Shown: piece after piece, positions 17,919 through 26,443 of the stretch | Layout: each line of letters begins with the position of its first letter | How positions within the stretch are numbered: position 1 is the first letter of the stretch | Assembly (NCBI RefSeq): GCF_014656355.1 | Contig: NZ_BNCG01000004.1 | Span: 1-64,000 of the forward strand | Length of the DNA stretch: 64,000 nucleotides | DNA from: Camelimonas fluminis | GTDB taxonomy: Bacteria > Pseudomonadota > Alphaproteobacteria > Rhizobiales > Beijerinckiaceae | Direction: 5' to 3' | The notes under the pieces: model-generated | Databases searched by the model: none | Seen by the model: the letters and a program-made list of their open reading frames with translations, nothing else | Told to the model about the DNA's origin: nothing | Position numbers and translations under genes: made by a program

Positions 17919-17963
17919 GGCGTTTTCAAGAAAAGTGGGAGCCACTTTTCGGTAAGAAAACGC
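17919..17963. repeat. palindromic intergenic repeat, copy 3
   Basis: GCGTTTTC...GAAAACGC outer arms enclose the hairpin AAAAGTGGGAGCCACTTTT. It lies just after the SDR stop codon and within the transcribed gap before the next gene. Confidence 0.75.
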
Positions 17964-18098
17964 GTCGCCAACGTGGCGCGCCCCCTGCCTGGGGCCGCCA
18001 GAAACATGACGCGCGCCGGACCCCGCCGCCCGGCGCGCCAATACAAATTCAGGTCATGGGCGTCGCCCGTCGGCGTGCATGACGCGACAGGAGACGCC

Positions 18099-19547
18099 AT
18101 GTCATTCGGAATTCTGTCTTACGGAGCTTACGTTCCGCGCCTGCGCCTGCAGCGCAAGGTCATTGCGGACGCCAACTCCTGGTTCAACGCCGCCCTGAAG
18201 GGGCTCGGCAAGGGCGAGCGCGCCATGGCCAACTGGGACGAGGACCCGGTGACCATGGCCGTCGAAGCCGCCCGCGACGCGCTGGTTGGCCATGATCGCG
18301 ACGGCGTCACCGCCGTCACGCTGGCCTCCACCACCTTTCCCTTCCTCGACCGCCTTAACGCCGGCGTGGTGACGGGCGCTCTCAGTCTCGACGAGAGCAC
18401 CGCCTCCAACGACATTTCGGGCACCCAGCGGGCCGGCACCACGGCGCTGTTGCAGGCGCTGAACAGCCGTGGCCAGACCCTGGTCGCCGCCGCCGAGAAG
18501 CGCGATTCCAACGCCGCCAGCCCGCTGGAGATGCAGACTGGCGACGGCGCCGCCGCGCTGCTGATTGGCGAAGGCGAACCCGTGGCGAAGCTGCTGGCCT
18601 CCTCCACCCGCTCGGCCGATTTCGTCGACCACTTCCGCACCATCGATTCCGGCACGGACTATGGTTGGGAAGAGCGCTGGATCCGCGACGCCGGCTACAT
18701 GACCATCGTGCCGCCAGCCATCAAGGCGGCGCTCGACAAGGCTGGCCTCACCCCCGCCGACGTCAACCATTTCGTCATGCCCGCCGTGCTGCCCAAGCTG
18801 GCTAACGCCATGGCGAAAAAAGCCGGCGTTCCTGACGCCGCCGTGCGCGACAATCTCTCGGCCGTTTGCGGCGACACTGGCGCGGCCCACGCGCTGGTGA
18901 TGCTGGTGCACGCCCTGGAGCAGGCGAAGCCCGGCGAGCGCATCCTGGTGGTCGGTTTCGGCCAGGGCGTCGACGTCATGGTGTTCGAGGTGACGCCGGC
19001 CAATGAAAAGAAGACCGGTCGCCTCGGCGTCTCCGGCCATCTGGCCCGTCGCCGCGAGGAGACCAATTACAACAAGTTCCTCGCTTTCAACGACGTGGTG
19101 GAGATTGAGCGCGGCATGCGCTCCGAGGCGGACAAGCTCACGGCCCTGTCGGCCATGTGGCGCAACCGCGGCGCGGTCACCAGCTTCACGGGCGGCAAAT
19201 GCGAGAAGTGCGGCACGCTGCAATATCCGATCAGCCGCATCTGCGTGAACCCGAACTGCGGCGCCGTCGACACCCAGAAGCCGGAGCCCTTCGCCGACAA
19301 GACCGGCCGGGTCAACTCCTACACCGCCGACCGCCTGACCTATTCGCCTGATCCGCCGGCCTGCTACGGTATGATCCAGTTCGAAGAAGGCGGCCGCTGG
19401 ATGATGGACTTCACCGACGTCGACGAGAAAGACCTCGAGGTCGGGCGCAACATGCGCATGATGTTCCGTGTGAAAGACATTGATAACCAGCGCGGCTTCC
19501 GCCGATACTTCTGGAAAGCGGCGCCCGTCGCCGCAGGAGGAAACTGA
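18099..19547 (+). CDS. HMG-CoA synthase-like / DUF35 (zinc ribbon + OB fold) fusion protein
   Basis: A 482-aa fusion. Residues 1 to about 300 form a thiolase-superfamily domain of the HMG-CoA synthase type (FGILSYGAYVPRLRL, GDGAAALLIGEGEP, VVGFGQGVDVMVFEV). From about 320 it continues as a DUF35 module: a zinc ribbon with Cys368, Cys371, Cys382 and Cys387, then an OB fold (TGRVNSYTADRLTYSPDPPACYGMI). At the position of the synthase nucleophile cysteine (A-C-Y-x-x-T) the sequence reads TQRAGT, so the catalytic Cys is apparently Gln110. It probably serves as a partner or scaffold for the thiolase encoded 2 bp downstream, as DUF35 proteins do for other thiolases. The start is the ATG after AGGAGACGCC. 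Confidence 0.82.
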   Translation: MSFGILSYGAYVPRLRLQRKVIADANSWFNAALKGLGKGERAMANWDEDPVTMAVEAARDALVGHDRDGVTAVTLASTTFPFLDRLNAGVVTGALSLDESTASNDISGTQRAGTTALLQALNSRGQTLVAAAEKRDSNAASPLEMQTGDGAAALLIGEGEPVAKLLASSTRSADFVDHFRTIDSGTDYGWEERWIRDAGYMTIVPPAIKAALDKAGLTPADVNHFVMPAVLPKLANAMAKKAGVPDAAVRDNLSAVCGDTGAAHALVMLVHALEQAKPGERILVVGFGQGVDVMVFEVTPANEKKTGRLGVSGHLARRREETNYNKFLAFNDVVEIERGMRSEADKLTALSAMWRNRGAVTSFTGGKCEKCGTLQYPISRICVNPNCGAVDTQKPEPFADKTGRVNSYTADRLTYSPDPPACYGMIQFEEGGRWMMDFTDVDEKDLEVGRNMRMMFRVKDIDNQRGFRRYFWKAAPVAAGGN

Positions 19548-19549
19548 TC

Positions 19550-20755
19550 ATGGCCAAGGGCATTCGCGACAAGGTCGCCATTCTGGGCATGGGTTGCTCG
19601 AAGTTCGGCGAGCGCTGGGACATGAACGCCGAGGACCTGATGGTCGAGGCCTATGTCGAGGCGCTGTCCGACGCGGGCATCGAAACGAAGCAGATCGACG
19701 CCGCCTGGCTTGGCACCGGCATTGAGGAGCAGCACGTCGGCAAGTCGGCTGTGCCGCTCGCCGTCGCCCTGCGCCTGCCGTTCATCCCGGTGACCCGCGT
19801 TGAGAACTTCTGCGCCTCGGGCACCGAGGCGTTCCGCGGCGCGGTCTACGCCGTGGCCTCCGGCGCGGCGGACATCGCGCTGGCGCTCGGCGTCGAGAAG
19901 CTGAAGGACACGGGCTACGGCGGCCTGCCGCAGCGCGGGCGCGGCACGGTCAACAACATGACCTGGCCGAACCTGTCGGCGCCCGGCTCCTTCGCCCAGC
20001 TCGCCGCGGCCTACCGGGCCAAGCACGGCGCCTCGCCGGAAGATCTGAAACGCGCCATGGCGCACGTCTCGGTCAAGAGCCATGACAATGGCGCGAAGAA
20101 CCCGAAGGCGCACCTGCGCAACAAGATCGACATCGACACCGTGCTCAAGGCGCCGATGATCGCCGAGCCGCTGGGTCTGTTCGACTGCTGCGGCGTGTCC
20201 GACGGTTCGGCCTGCGCCATCGTCACCACGCCGGAGATCGCCCGCAGCCTCGGCAAGACCGACCTGATCACCGTCAAGGCTTTGCAGCTGGCCGTGTCCA
20301 ACGGCTCGGAAGCGCAGCACAACTCCTGGGACGGCAGCTACTTCGCCACCACCCGCATCGCCGCCAAGCGCGCCTATGCGGAAGCCGGCATCGAGAAGCC
20401 GCGCGACGAGGTCAGCCTGGTCGAGGTGCACGACTGCTTCTCGATCACCGAACTGGTGACCATGGAAGACCTGTACCTGTCGCCGGAAGGCGGGGCCATC
20501 CGCGACATTCTCGACGGCTTCTACGACGCCGACGGCCAGTTGCCGTGCCAGATCGATGGCGGCCTGAAGTGCTTCGGCCACCCCATCGGCGCCTCGGGCC
20601 TGCGGATGATCTACGAGATGTATCTGCAGATGCTCGGCCGCGCCGGCGAGCGCCAGCGCCAGGAAACCCCGCGCATCGGCATGACCCACAACCTCGGCGG
20701 CTTCCCGCACCAGAACGTCTGCTCGATCTCGATCGTCGGCCGTTACGAGGGCTGA
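19550..20755 (+). CDS. thiolase family protein, SCP-2 type
   Basis: A 401-aa thiolase. The nucleophilic cysteine is Cys88 in VENFCASGTEAF, and VEVHDCFSITE and KCFGHPIGASGLRM supply the His and Cys of the other active-site loops. The HDCFS form is typical of SCP-x/SCP-2-type thiolases acting on branched or sterol side-chain substrates. It cleaves a 3-oxoacyl-CoA with CoA (or acts as a retro-aldolase partner, as in DUF35-Ltp pairs). GGAGGAAACTGATC precedes the ATG, which lies 2 bp after the stop of the HMGCS-like/DUF35 gene. The two are almost certainly co-translated and may form a complex. A terminator follows at 20781. Confidence 0.9.
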   Translation: MAKGIRDKVAILGMGCSKFGERWDMNAEDLMVEAYVEALSDAGIETKQIDAAWLGTGIEEQHVGKSAVPLAVALRLPFIPVTRVENFCASGTEAFRGAVYAVASGAADIALALGVEKLKDTGYGGLPQRGRGTVNNMTWPNLSAPGSFAQLAAAYRAKHGASPEDLKRAMAHVSVKSHDNGAKNPKAHLRNKIDIDTVLKAPMIAEPLGLFDCCGVSDGSACAIVTTPEIARSLGKTDLITVKALQLAVSNGSEAQHNSWDGSYFATTRIAAKRAYAEAGIEKPRDEVSLVEVHDCFSITELVTMEDLYLSPEGGAIRDILDGFYDADGQLPCQIDGGLKCFGHPIGASGLRMIYEMYLQMLGRAGERQRQETPRIGMTHNLGGFPHQNVCSISIVGRYEG

Positions 20756-20780
20756 GGCTTTCGTCTGGACTGAATGCGAA

Positions 20781-20808
20781 AGGCGGCCCCAGGGCCGCCT
20801 TTTCTTTT
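20781..20808 (+). terminator. intrinsic terminator after thiolase
   Basis: AGGCGGCCC-CA-GGGCCGCCT followed by TTTCTTTT, 25 bp after the thiolase stop codon. Confidence 0.9.
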
Positions 20809-20904
20809 GCAAAATCCGGCGCCGGATTTCTGCATTTATGGACAGCTTGTCAGTGAAACAACGCGGTGAGATCGTCCAGCGTTCTGGTTTGCCGGGGGGC
20901 ATGA

Positions 20905-21333
20905 ATGATCGGGTTCAAAACGTGTCTGGCGAGCGCCGCGGCGGCCTGCCTGCTGGCGTCGTCATCGGTTCTGGCGCTGGAAGCCGTCACCGTCAAACCG
21001 CTGGCTGAGAAGACCGAAACCGCATCCGGCCAGCCGATCGGGTTGCCGCGGAAGGACGTGCGGGTTCTCGTCTCCACCTATGACATCGCGCCAGGAGCCA
21101 GGCTGCCGGTCCACAAGCACCCGTTCGCGCGCTATGCGGTGGTGCAGGGCGGGACGCTGGAAGTGACCAATACCGCAACAGGAGCCAGCACGACCTACAG
21201 AACGGGCGATGTCGTCATCGAAATGATCGACCAGTGGCATCATGCCCGCAATATTGGCGAGGACGCTGTCAAACTGCTGGTCATCGACCAGATTGAGGGC
21301 GCTGGCGGCAATACGGTGCTGCATCGCGATTGA
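20905..21333 (+). CDS. exported cupin-domain protein
   Basis: A 142-aa protein with a Sec signal peptide (MIGFKTCLASAAAACLLASSSVLA, cleavage about residue 24) and a single cupin barrel. The first cupin motif has HKHPFARYAVVQGG (His-x-His, lacking the usual Glu). The second has GDVVIEMIDQWHHARN, supplying another His. It should bind a metal in the periplasm, but its substrate is unknown. A run of G (20893-20899) serves as ribosome site. An ATG four bases upstream is out of frame. Stand-alone gene between two terminator or promoter regions. Confidence 0.8.
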   Translation: MIGFKTCLASAAAACLLASSSVLALEAVTVKPLAEKTETASGQPIGLPRKDVRVLVSTYDIAPGARLPVHKHPFARYAVVQGGTLEVTNTATGASTTYRTGDVVIEMIDQWHHARNIGEDAVKLLVIDQIEGAGGNTVLHRD

Positions 21334-21447
21334 GCCTGTGTCCCCGTTCCGGCGGCGTGAGGCGCGCCAGCTGGCTGTTGGCGCCGCGTCATTGAACTGG
21401 CGCGCATTTCGGCGGCGCCTGACGTTTTCCGACGCCGGTCGTCGGCG

Positions 21448-22290
21448 TCAGTCGAAATAGTCCGGCAGGCGAAAGCCATCGTAAAAGCGGTCGTCGCGGA
21501 TGGTTTTCTGGAATTCCCGTGACTTGTAGGCCGCCGCGATATCCCGGGCCCAGGGCGCATCGGCATTTTTCTTCTTCACGGCAACCACATTGACGTACGG
21601 CAGCGTCATCTTTTCGAGCGCCAGGGCGTCGGTCAGCTTCAGGCCGCTGTAGATGGCGAAGTTGCCCTGGACAGCGGCCAGCTCCACGTCCTCCAGGGCG
21701 CGCGGCGCCTGGGCCGATTCCAGCGGCGTGATCTTCACGCGCTTGCTGTTGCTGGTGACGTCAAGCTCCGTGACGTCAATCGGATTGGCGGCCGGTTTCA
21801 GTTCGATCCAGCCAAGATCACGCAGGATTTTCAGCGCCCGCTCCAGGTTCACGGGGTCATTCGGAACCGCCACCCGCGCGCCGGATTTGACATCGGCGGC
21901 GGCTTTGTAGGTGCGCGAATACAAGCCCATGGGCGGGGTGGGCACGTGAACGATGCCGGCGAGGTCGGTTTTCTGGCGCTGATTATACGCCTCCAGAAAC
22001 ACCGAATGCTGCATGATGTTGGCGTCGATGTCGCCAGTGAAAACCGCGTTGTTGGCCTCCAGTCCCGAGCTGAAGCTGACATATTTCACGCGGTAACCCT
22101 GCCGCTCCAGGATCGGCGCGACGCCCTTGCGGAATGTATCCTCATAGGGGCCAGGCACAAATCCAAGCTTCAGGTCTTTGTATGGCGGGTCAGCCTGTTG
22201 CGTCGTCGCAGCCAGTCCAGACGCCAGAGCAGCGGACATGGCCAGTGTAAGGGCCAGGACAAACGTCCGTCGTATCGGGTTGATGCGCAC
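21448..22290 (-). CDS. MetQ/NlpA-family substrate-binding protein
   Basis: A 280-aa periplasmic binding protein. The GTG start at 22290 gives a good Sec signal (VRINPIRRTFVLALTLAMSAALASGLA); the longer ORF adds an Arg-rich non-signal leader. The body follows the NlpA (lipoprotein 9) family: LKLGFVPGPYEDTFR, YVSFSSGLEANNAVFTGDIDANIMQHSVFLEAYN, VAVPNDPVNLERALKIL and YVNVVAVKKKN. The family binds methionine or related compounds for MetNI transporters. There is no lipobox cysteine, and no metN or metI gene lies nearby, so its transporter must be encoded elsewhere. Confidence 0.88.
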   Translation of the reverse strand: MRINPIRRTFVLALTLAMSAALASGLAATTQQADPPYKDLKLGFVPGPYEDTFRKGVAPILERQGYRVKYVSFSSGLEANNAVFTGDIDANIMQHSVFLEAYNQRQKTDLAGIVHVPTPPMGLYSRTYKAAADVKSGARVAVPNDPVNLERALKILRDLGWIELKPAANPIDVTELDVTSNSKRVKITPLESAQAPRALEDVELAAVQGNFAIYSGLKLTDALALEKMTLPYVNVVAVKKKNADAPWARDIAAAYKSREFQKTIRDDRFYDGFRLPDYFD

Positions 22291-22630
22291 GTTCAATTCC
22301 AGTTTTGCTTCATGAGCACAGAAATATACGGCAGCTTGGCTGGATAATTTTCCAAAGCGCACGGCCCTCCGCGCATGGCGTTCCGATTCTGGCTGGCGAT
22401 TGGCAAAAGCTTTCCAGCCCTGACCCCGGTTGCTGACGCCAACTGAACGGGCGCGCAGAGCCCGCGCCGGATCGCTCCAGGGGGGCATGCATCCTGGCCG
22501 CCGCCTGCGGCGCAAGGCTGCGCAGCGCAATGATCCCCCTGAGCGTTCTTGCTGAATTGACAGCCGGTTATCTGGTATATTACCGTTCGGTCATAAATAG
22601 TCTTTCCGGTAGATAACAAGGAGGGGGAAC
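22291..22630. other. 340-bp divergent intergenic region
   Basis: A promoter region for two divergent binding-protein genes. TTGACA at 22557 and TATATT at 22576 look promoter-like, but their 13-bp spacing is too short for a standard sigma-70 pair. Nothing else was recognised. Confidence 0.4.
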
Positions 22631-23851
22631 ATGGCCAGGAGGAAAAGGCGGCTGCTCGCCGCGACCTGTCTCGCGATCGCGGGAATTATGGGATCGGGCG
22701 CCGGTCGCGCTGCGTCGATATCCAACGACGTCGTGAAGATCGGCGTCATGAACGACCAGTACGGCCCTGGCGCTGAAGTCACCGGGCCGGGTTCTGTCTA
22801 CGCCGCCCGTCTCGCCATCGAGGACTTTGGCCCGACAGTTCACGGCGCGAAGATCGAGCTGGTGGTCGGCGATCACCAGACCAAGGCCGATCTTGGTTCG
22901 GCGGTGGCGCGCAAGTGGTATGACAGCGACGGCGTCGACATGATCGCCGACATCGGCAGTTCAGCTGTGTCGCTGGCGGTGCAGTCGCTGGCCCGCGAAC
23001 GCGGCAAGGTCGTCATGCACGTTGGTTCGGCGACGGACCGGATTTTCGGGCAGGACTGTTCGCCGACGGGCTTCATGTGGCTGTACGACACCTATGCCAT
23101 CGCCCAGGCGCTGGCGAAGGGTAACGTCGCAGTCGGCGGCAAGACCTGGTTTATTCTTGCCGTGGACTATGCTTTCGGGCATTCCATGGAAGCCCAGCTC
23201 AAGAAAATTGTCGCGGATACGGGCGGACAGGTGGTTGGCTCAGTCCGGCACCCGCTCAATGCGTCCGATTTTTCGTCGTTCGTATTGCAGGCGCAGGCGT
23301 CGAAAGCCAATATTATCGCGCTGGCCAACGCCGGCCCGGATACGGTCAACGCCATCAAGCAGGCGGCGGAATTCGACGTGCATGGTCGCGGCCAGAACCT
23401 TGCCGCCACGACCTTCTATCTTCCCAACGTTCATAGTCTGGGTCTGCAGACCGCGCAGGGGCTGCGCATCGTCACCGGCTTCTACTGGGACCGGAACGAC
23501 GATACCCGCGCCTTTGACAAGCGCTTCCGGAAGCTGTCGGGCGGCGTTCCAGCGGACCATGTCCATGCCGGCGTTTACAGCGCGGTTCTGGCCTATCTGC
23601 GCGCCGTTCAGGCGGCGGGAACCGATGATGGCGCCAAAGTCGCCGAAACCATCAAGTCGCTCCCCGTCAATGACATGTTCGCGGAAGGGGCGAAGGTCCG
23701 AAAGGATGGCCGCCTGATGAACGACCTGTTCCTCGCGGAGGTGAAGAAGCCGGCGGACAGCAAGGGGCCGTGGGACTACTACGACATCAAGACCCGTCTC
23801 AAGGCCTCTGACATCATCCGCCCGCTGGACCAGGGCGGCTGCAAGCTCTGA
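22631..23851 (+). CDS. ABC transporter substrate-binding protein (Peripla_BP_6, branched-chain amino acid type)
   Basis: A 406-aa periplasmic type I binding protein. The signal peptide is about 28 residues (RRLLAATCLAIAGIMGSGAGRAA). VKIGVMNDQYGPGAEVTGPGSVYAARLAIEDF, VVGDHQTKADLG, DMIADIGSSAVSLAVQ and FILAVDYAFGHSMEAQLKK match the LivJ-like family, of the branch used for aromatic or other organic acids. It captures a ligand for a LIV-type ABC importer. AGGAGGGGG lies just upstream of the ATG. No permease or ATPase genes are adjacent, so it is an orphan receptor. Ligand unknown. Confidence 0.9.
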   Translation: MARRKRRLLAATCLAIAGIMGSGAGRAASISNDVVKIGVMNDQYGPGAEVTGPGSVYAARLAIEDFGPTVHGAKIELVVGDHQTKADLGSAVARKWYDSDGVDMIADIGSSAVSLAVQSLARERGKVVMHVGSATDRIFGQDCSPTGFMWLYDTYAIAQALAKGNVAVGGKTWFILAVDYAFGHSMEAQLKKIVADTGGQVVGSVRHPLNASDFSSFVLQAQASKANIIALANAGPDTVNAIKQAAEFDVHGRGQNLAATTFYLPNVHSLGLQTAQGLRIVTGFYWDRNDDTRAFDKRFRKLSGGVPADHVHAGVYSAVLAYLRAVQAAGTDDGAKVAETIKSLPVNDMFAEGAKVRKDGRLMNDLFLAEVKKPADSKGPWDYYDIKTRLKASDIIRPLDQGGCKL

Positions 23852-24036
23852 GCCAGACTCTCCGGTCCCGGCGCCTGAGCCGAAAGAGGCTCAGGCGCTT
23901 CCCCAGCTATCCGTCTGGCGACCGGACGCGACCGGTTTGATGGCTATCTCTATTCCGAAATTGTCTGCGAATACCGGTATTCATGTGGAATGATCATCCG
24001 CCGCCCCAGAGAGGGCGCCTTGGGGAAGGTTGCGCG

Positions 24037-24309
24037 ATGAAACTGTCCTGTCTGGCTATTGTGAGCGCCATCGCCTGTTGCGGCCTCGCCGCATGTGTTT
24101 CGCCGGAGCAGCAGCGGGCCCAGGACAGCGCGCGGTGCAGCGGCTATGGGTTTGCCAGCGGCAGCGAGGGCTACGCCAATTGCATGATGCAGACCAGCAT
24201 GGCGCGTGATCAGGGCGAGCGGGACAAGATGGCCCAGTTCTGGGCCCAAGACAATGCAACCCGCCGCGAACGCGAGCGTCTGGCAGGGTTGCCGCCGCGT
24301 GGTTATTGA
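24037..24309 (+). CDS. small lipoprotein of unknown function
   Basis: A 90-aa protein. The signal MKLSCLAIVSAIACCGLAAC has a lipobox ending in LAAC (mature N-terminus Cys20). The remainder is hydrophilic and charged, with CSGYGFASGSEGYANCMMQ, a pattern common in tiny alphaproteobacterial lipoproteins of unknown role (two cysteines, 'YGF..G...YA.C'), and a basic tail RRERERLAGLPPRGY. The ATG is preceded by GGGGAAGG; an upstream in-frame ATG at 23983 gives a leader without signal character. Likely envelope protein. Confidence 0.72.
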   Translation: MKLSCLAIVSAIACCGLAACVSPEQQRAQDSARCSGYGFASGSEGYANCMMQTSMARDQGERDKMAQFWAQDNATRRERERLAGLPPRGY

Positions 24310-24503
24310 GCGCGGGCGCCAGGCGATGAAGCGGAGAGGCGGCTTGCGCCGGTCAGGCCGCTGCCGTTCGGGCAAAAGCCGGTTCACGGACAATGCCCTG
24401 ACCGGTTGATCCGGCGCAATTGCGGGGCCCGGGAGCGCCCTGCATCCGCATGGTTTGAGCAAATTCCGGTCGATCAGCCGTTTCCGGCTGATCGGAACCC
24501 GCC

Positions 24504-26129
24504 CTATCCGGCGTGCAGGCCGGGCGCTTCCTGACCGGTGGCGGCGACATATTCCGTGTAGCCGCCGCCATACTGATGCACGCCCTCCGGCGTCACCTCC
24601 AGCACCCGGTTGGAGAGGGCGGCGAGGAAGCGTCGGTCGTGCGAGACGATCAGCATGGCGCCTTCATAGTCCGCCAGCGCTTCGATCAGCATTTCCTTGG
24701 TGGCGAGGTCGAGGTGGTTGGTCGGCTCGTCCAGCACCAGGAAATTCGGCGGATCGTAGAGCATCCGCGCCATGGCCAGCCGCGCCTTCTCGCCGCCGGA
24801 CAGCACGCGGCATTTCTTCTCCACGTCGCCGCCGGAAAAGCCAAAACAGCCGGCCAGCGTGCGCAACGAGCCCTGGCCTGCGTGCGGGAAAGCGTCCTCC
24901 AGCGTCTCGAACACGGTGCGCTCGCCGTCCAGCACGTCCATGGCGTGCTGGGCGAAATAACCCATCTTCACGGCGCTGCCGATCGCGGCCTGGCCGGCGT
25001 CAGGCTCCGAGGCGCCGGCGACGAGCTTCAGCAGGGTGGACTTGCCGGCGCCGTTGACGCCGAGCACGCACCAGCGCTCCTTGCGGCGGACGACGAAGTC
25101 GAGCTTGTCATAGATGCGACGCGCTCCGTAAGCCTTGTCGACGCCCTTCAGCGACGCCACTTCTTCGCCCGAGCGCGGCGCCGGAGGGAATTCGAAGCGC
25201 ACCGTCTGGCGACGCAATGGTGGTTCGACGCGCTCGATCTTGTCGAGCTTCTTCACCCGGCTCTGCACCTGGGCGGCGTGCGAGGCGCGCGCCTTGAAGC
25301 GCTCAATGAACTTGATCTCCTTGGCCAGCATGGCCTGCTGGCGTTCAAACTGCGCCTGCTGCTGCTTTTCCTTCAGCCCCCGCTGCTGTTCGTAGAATTC
25401 GTAGTCGCCGGAATAGGAGGTGAGCGCGCCGCCGTCGATCTCGATGATCTTGTTGACGATGCGGTTCATGAACTCGCGGTCATGCGAGGTCATCAGCAGC
25501 GCCCCCTCGAAGTTCCGCAGGAAGCCCTCCAGCCAGATCAGGCTTTCCAGGTCCAGGTGGTTGCTCGGTTCGTCGAGCAGCATCACGTCCGGGTTCATCA
25601 GCAGAATGCGGGCCAGGGCGACGCGCATCTTCCAGCCGCCCGAGAGATTGCCGACATCGCCGTCCATCATCTCCTGGGTGAAGCTCAGGCCGGCGAGCAC
25701 CTCGCGGGCGCGGGCGTCGAGGGCGTAGCCGTCCAGTTCCTCGAAGCGGCCCTGAACCTCGCCGTAGCGCTCGATAATGGCGTCCATGTCGTCAGCCCGG
25801 TCCAGATCGGCCATGGCGGCCTCCAGTTCGCGCATCTCGGCGGCGACCTCGCTGACCGGTCCGGCTCCGTCCATCACCTCGGCCACAGCGCTGCGGCCAG
25901 CCATCTCGCCCACGTCCTGGTTGAAATAGCCGATGGAGACGCCGCGATCGACCGCCACCGCGCCCTCGTCCGGCGGCTCCTCGCCGGTGACCATGCGAAA
26001 CAGCGTGGTCTTGCCGGCGCCGTTGGGACCCACCAGTCCAATGCGCTCGCCCCGGTTCAGCGCGGCGGAGGCCTCCACATAGAGCAACCGCTCGCCGTTC
26101 TGCTTGCTGATATTGTCGAGACGAATCAT
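24504..26129 (-). CDS. ABC-F family ATPase
   Basis: A 541-aa soluble ABC-F protein with two nucleotide-binding domains. Walker A motifs are GPNGAGKTT and GVNGAGKST; signatures are LSGGWKMRVALAR and LSGGEKARLAMAR; Walker B plus switch regions are MLLDEPSNHLDLES and LVLDEPTNHLDLAT. The charged linker between domains (YEFYEQQRGLKEKQQQAQFERQQ) is the P-site tRNA-interaction motif. ABC-F proteins act on ribosomes, not as transporters; this one resembles the Uup/YheS housekeeping group. The ATG at 26129 begins exactly at the first domain (MIRLDNISK). Monocistronic. Confidence 0.92.
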   Translation of the reverse strand: MIRLDNISKQNGERLLYVEASAALNRGERIGLVGPNGAGKTTLFRMVTGEEPPDEGAVAVDRGVSIGYFNQDVGEMAGRSAVAEVMDGAGPVSEVAAEMRELEAAMADLDRADDMDAIIERYGEVQGRFEELDGYALDARAREVLAGLSFTQEMMDGDVGNLSGGWKMRVALARILLMNPDVMLLDEPSNHLDLESLIWLEGFLRNFEGALLMTSHDREFMNRIVNKIIEIDGGALTSYSGDYEFYEQQRGLKEKQQQAQFERQQAMLAKEIKFIERFKARASHAAQVQSRVKKLDKIERVEPPLRRQTVRFEFPPAPRSGEEVASLKGVDKAYGARRIYDKLDFVVRRKERWCVLGVNGAGKSTLLKLVAGASEPDAGQAAIGSAVKMGYFAQHAMDVLDGERTVFETLEDAFPHAGQGSLRTLAGCFGFSGGDVEKKCRVLSGGEKARLAMARMLYDPPNFLVLDEPTNHLDLATKEMLIEALADYEGAMLIVSHDRRFLAALSNRVLEVTPEGVHQYGGGYTEYVAATGQEAPGLHAG

Positions 26130-26443
26130 GGAAACCCTGCGCGCGCAAAAGCATGTCCAGGCCCGGCGGAAGATCGCGCCACCCGGACATGCATCAGATC
26201 TGGAGACTGGGCGGGTTCCGGTTCGACCCGATTTCGCCCAACCCGTCGCGCGGGTGTTAGAGCATGTTGCGCCTGTACGGAACCACCATTGCCCTGGCGG
26301 GACGCCAAAACCCAACTGCGTGCGAGCGGCCCTTTGGGAATTGGGCCGCACGTTTCGTGAGGAAAGCTGGCGGACAGCATGCAGGATACGCCGGGCCAAA
26401 GCGGTGGGGGGCGCCGGGTGACGCAGGCTTCATTCAGGGCGTT
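26130..26443. other. 314-bp intergenic region
   Basis: Lies between two minus-strand genes. No supported gene, repeat or terminator was recognised. Confidence 0.45.

Noticed and set aside
22557-22581. TTGACA ... TATATT as a sigma-70 promoter for the LIV-type binding protein
   Set aside because: The spacing is about 13 bp, too short for the standard 16-18 bp; mentioned only in the intergenic note.
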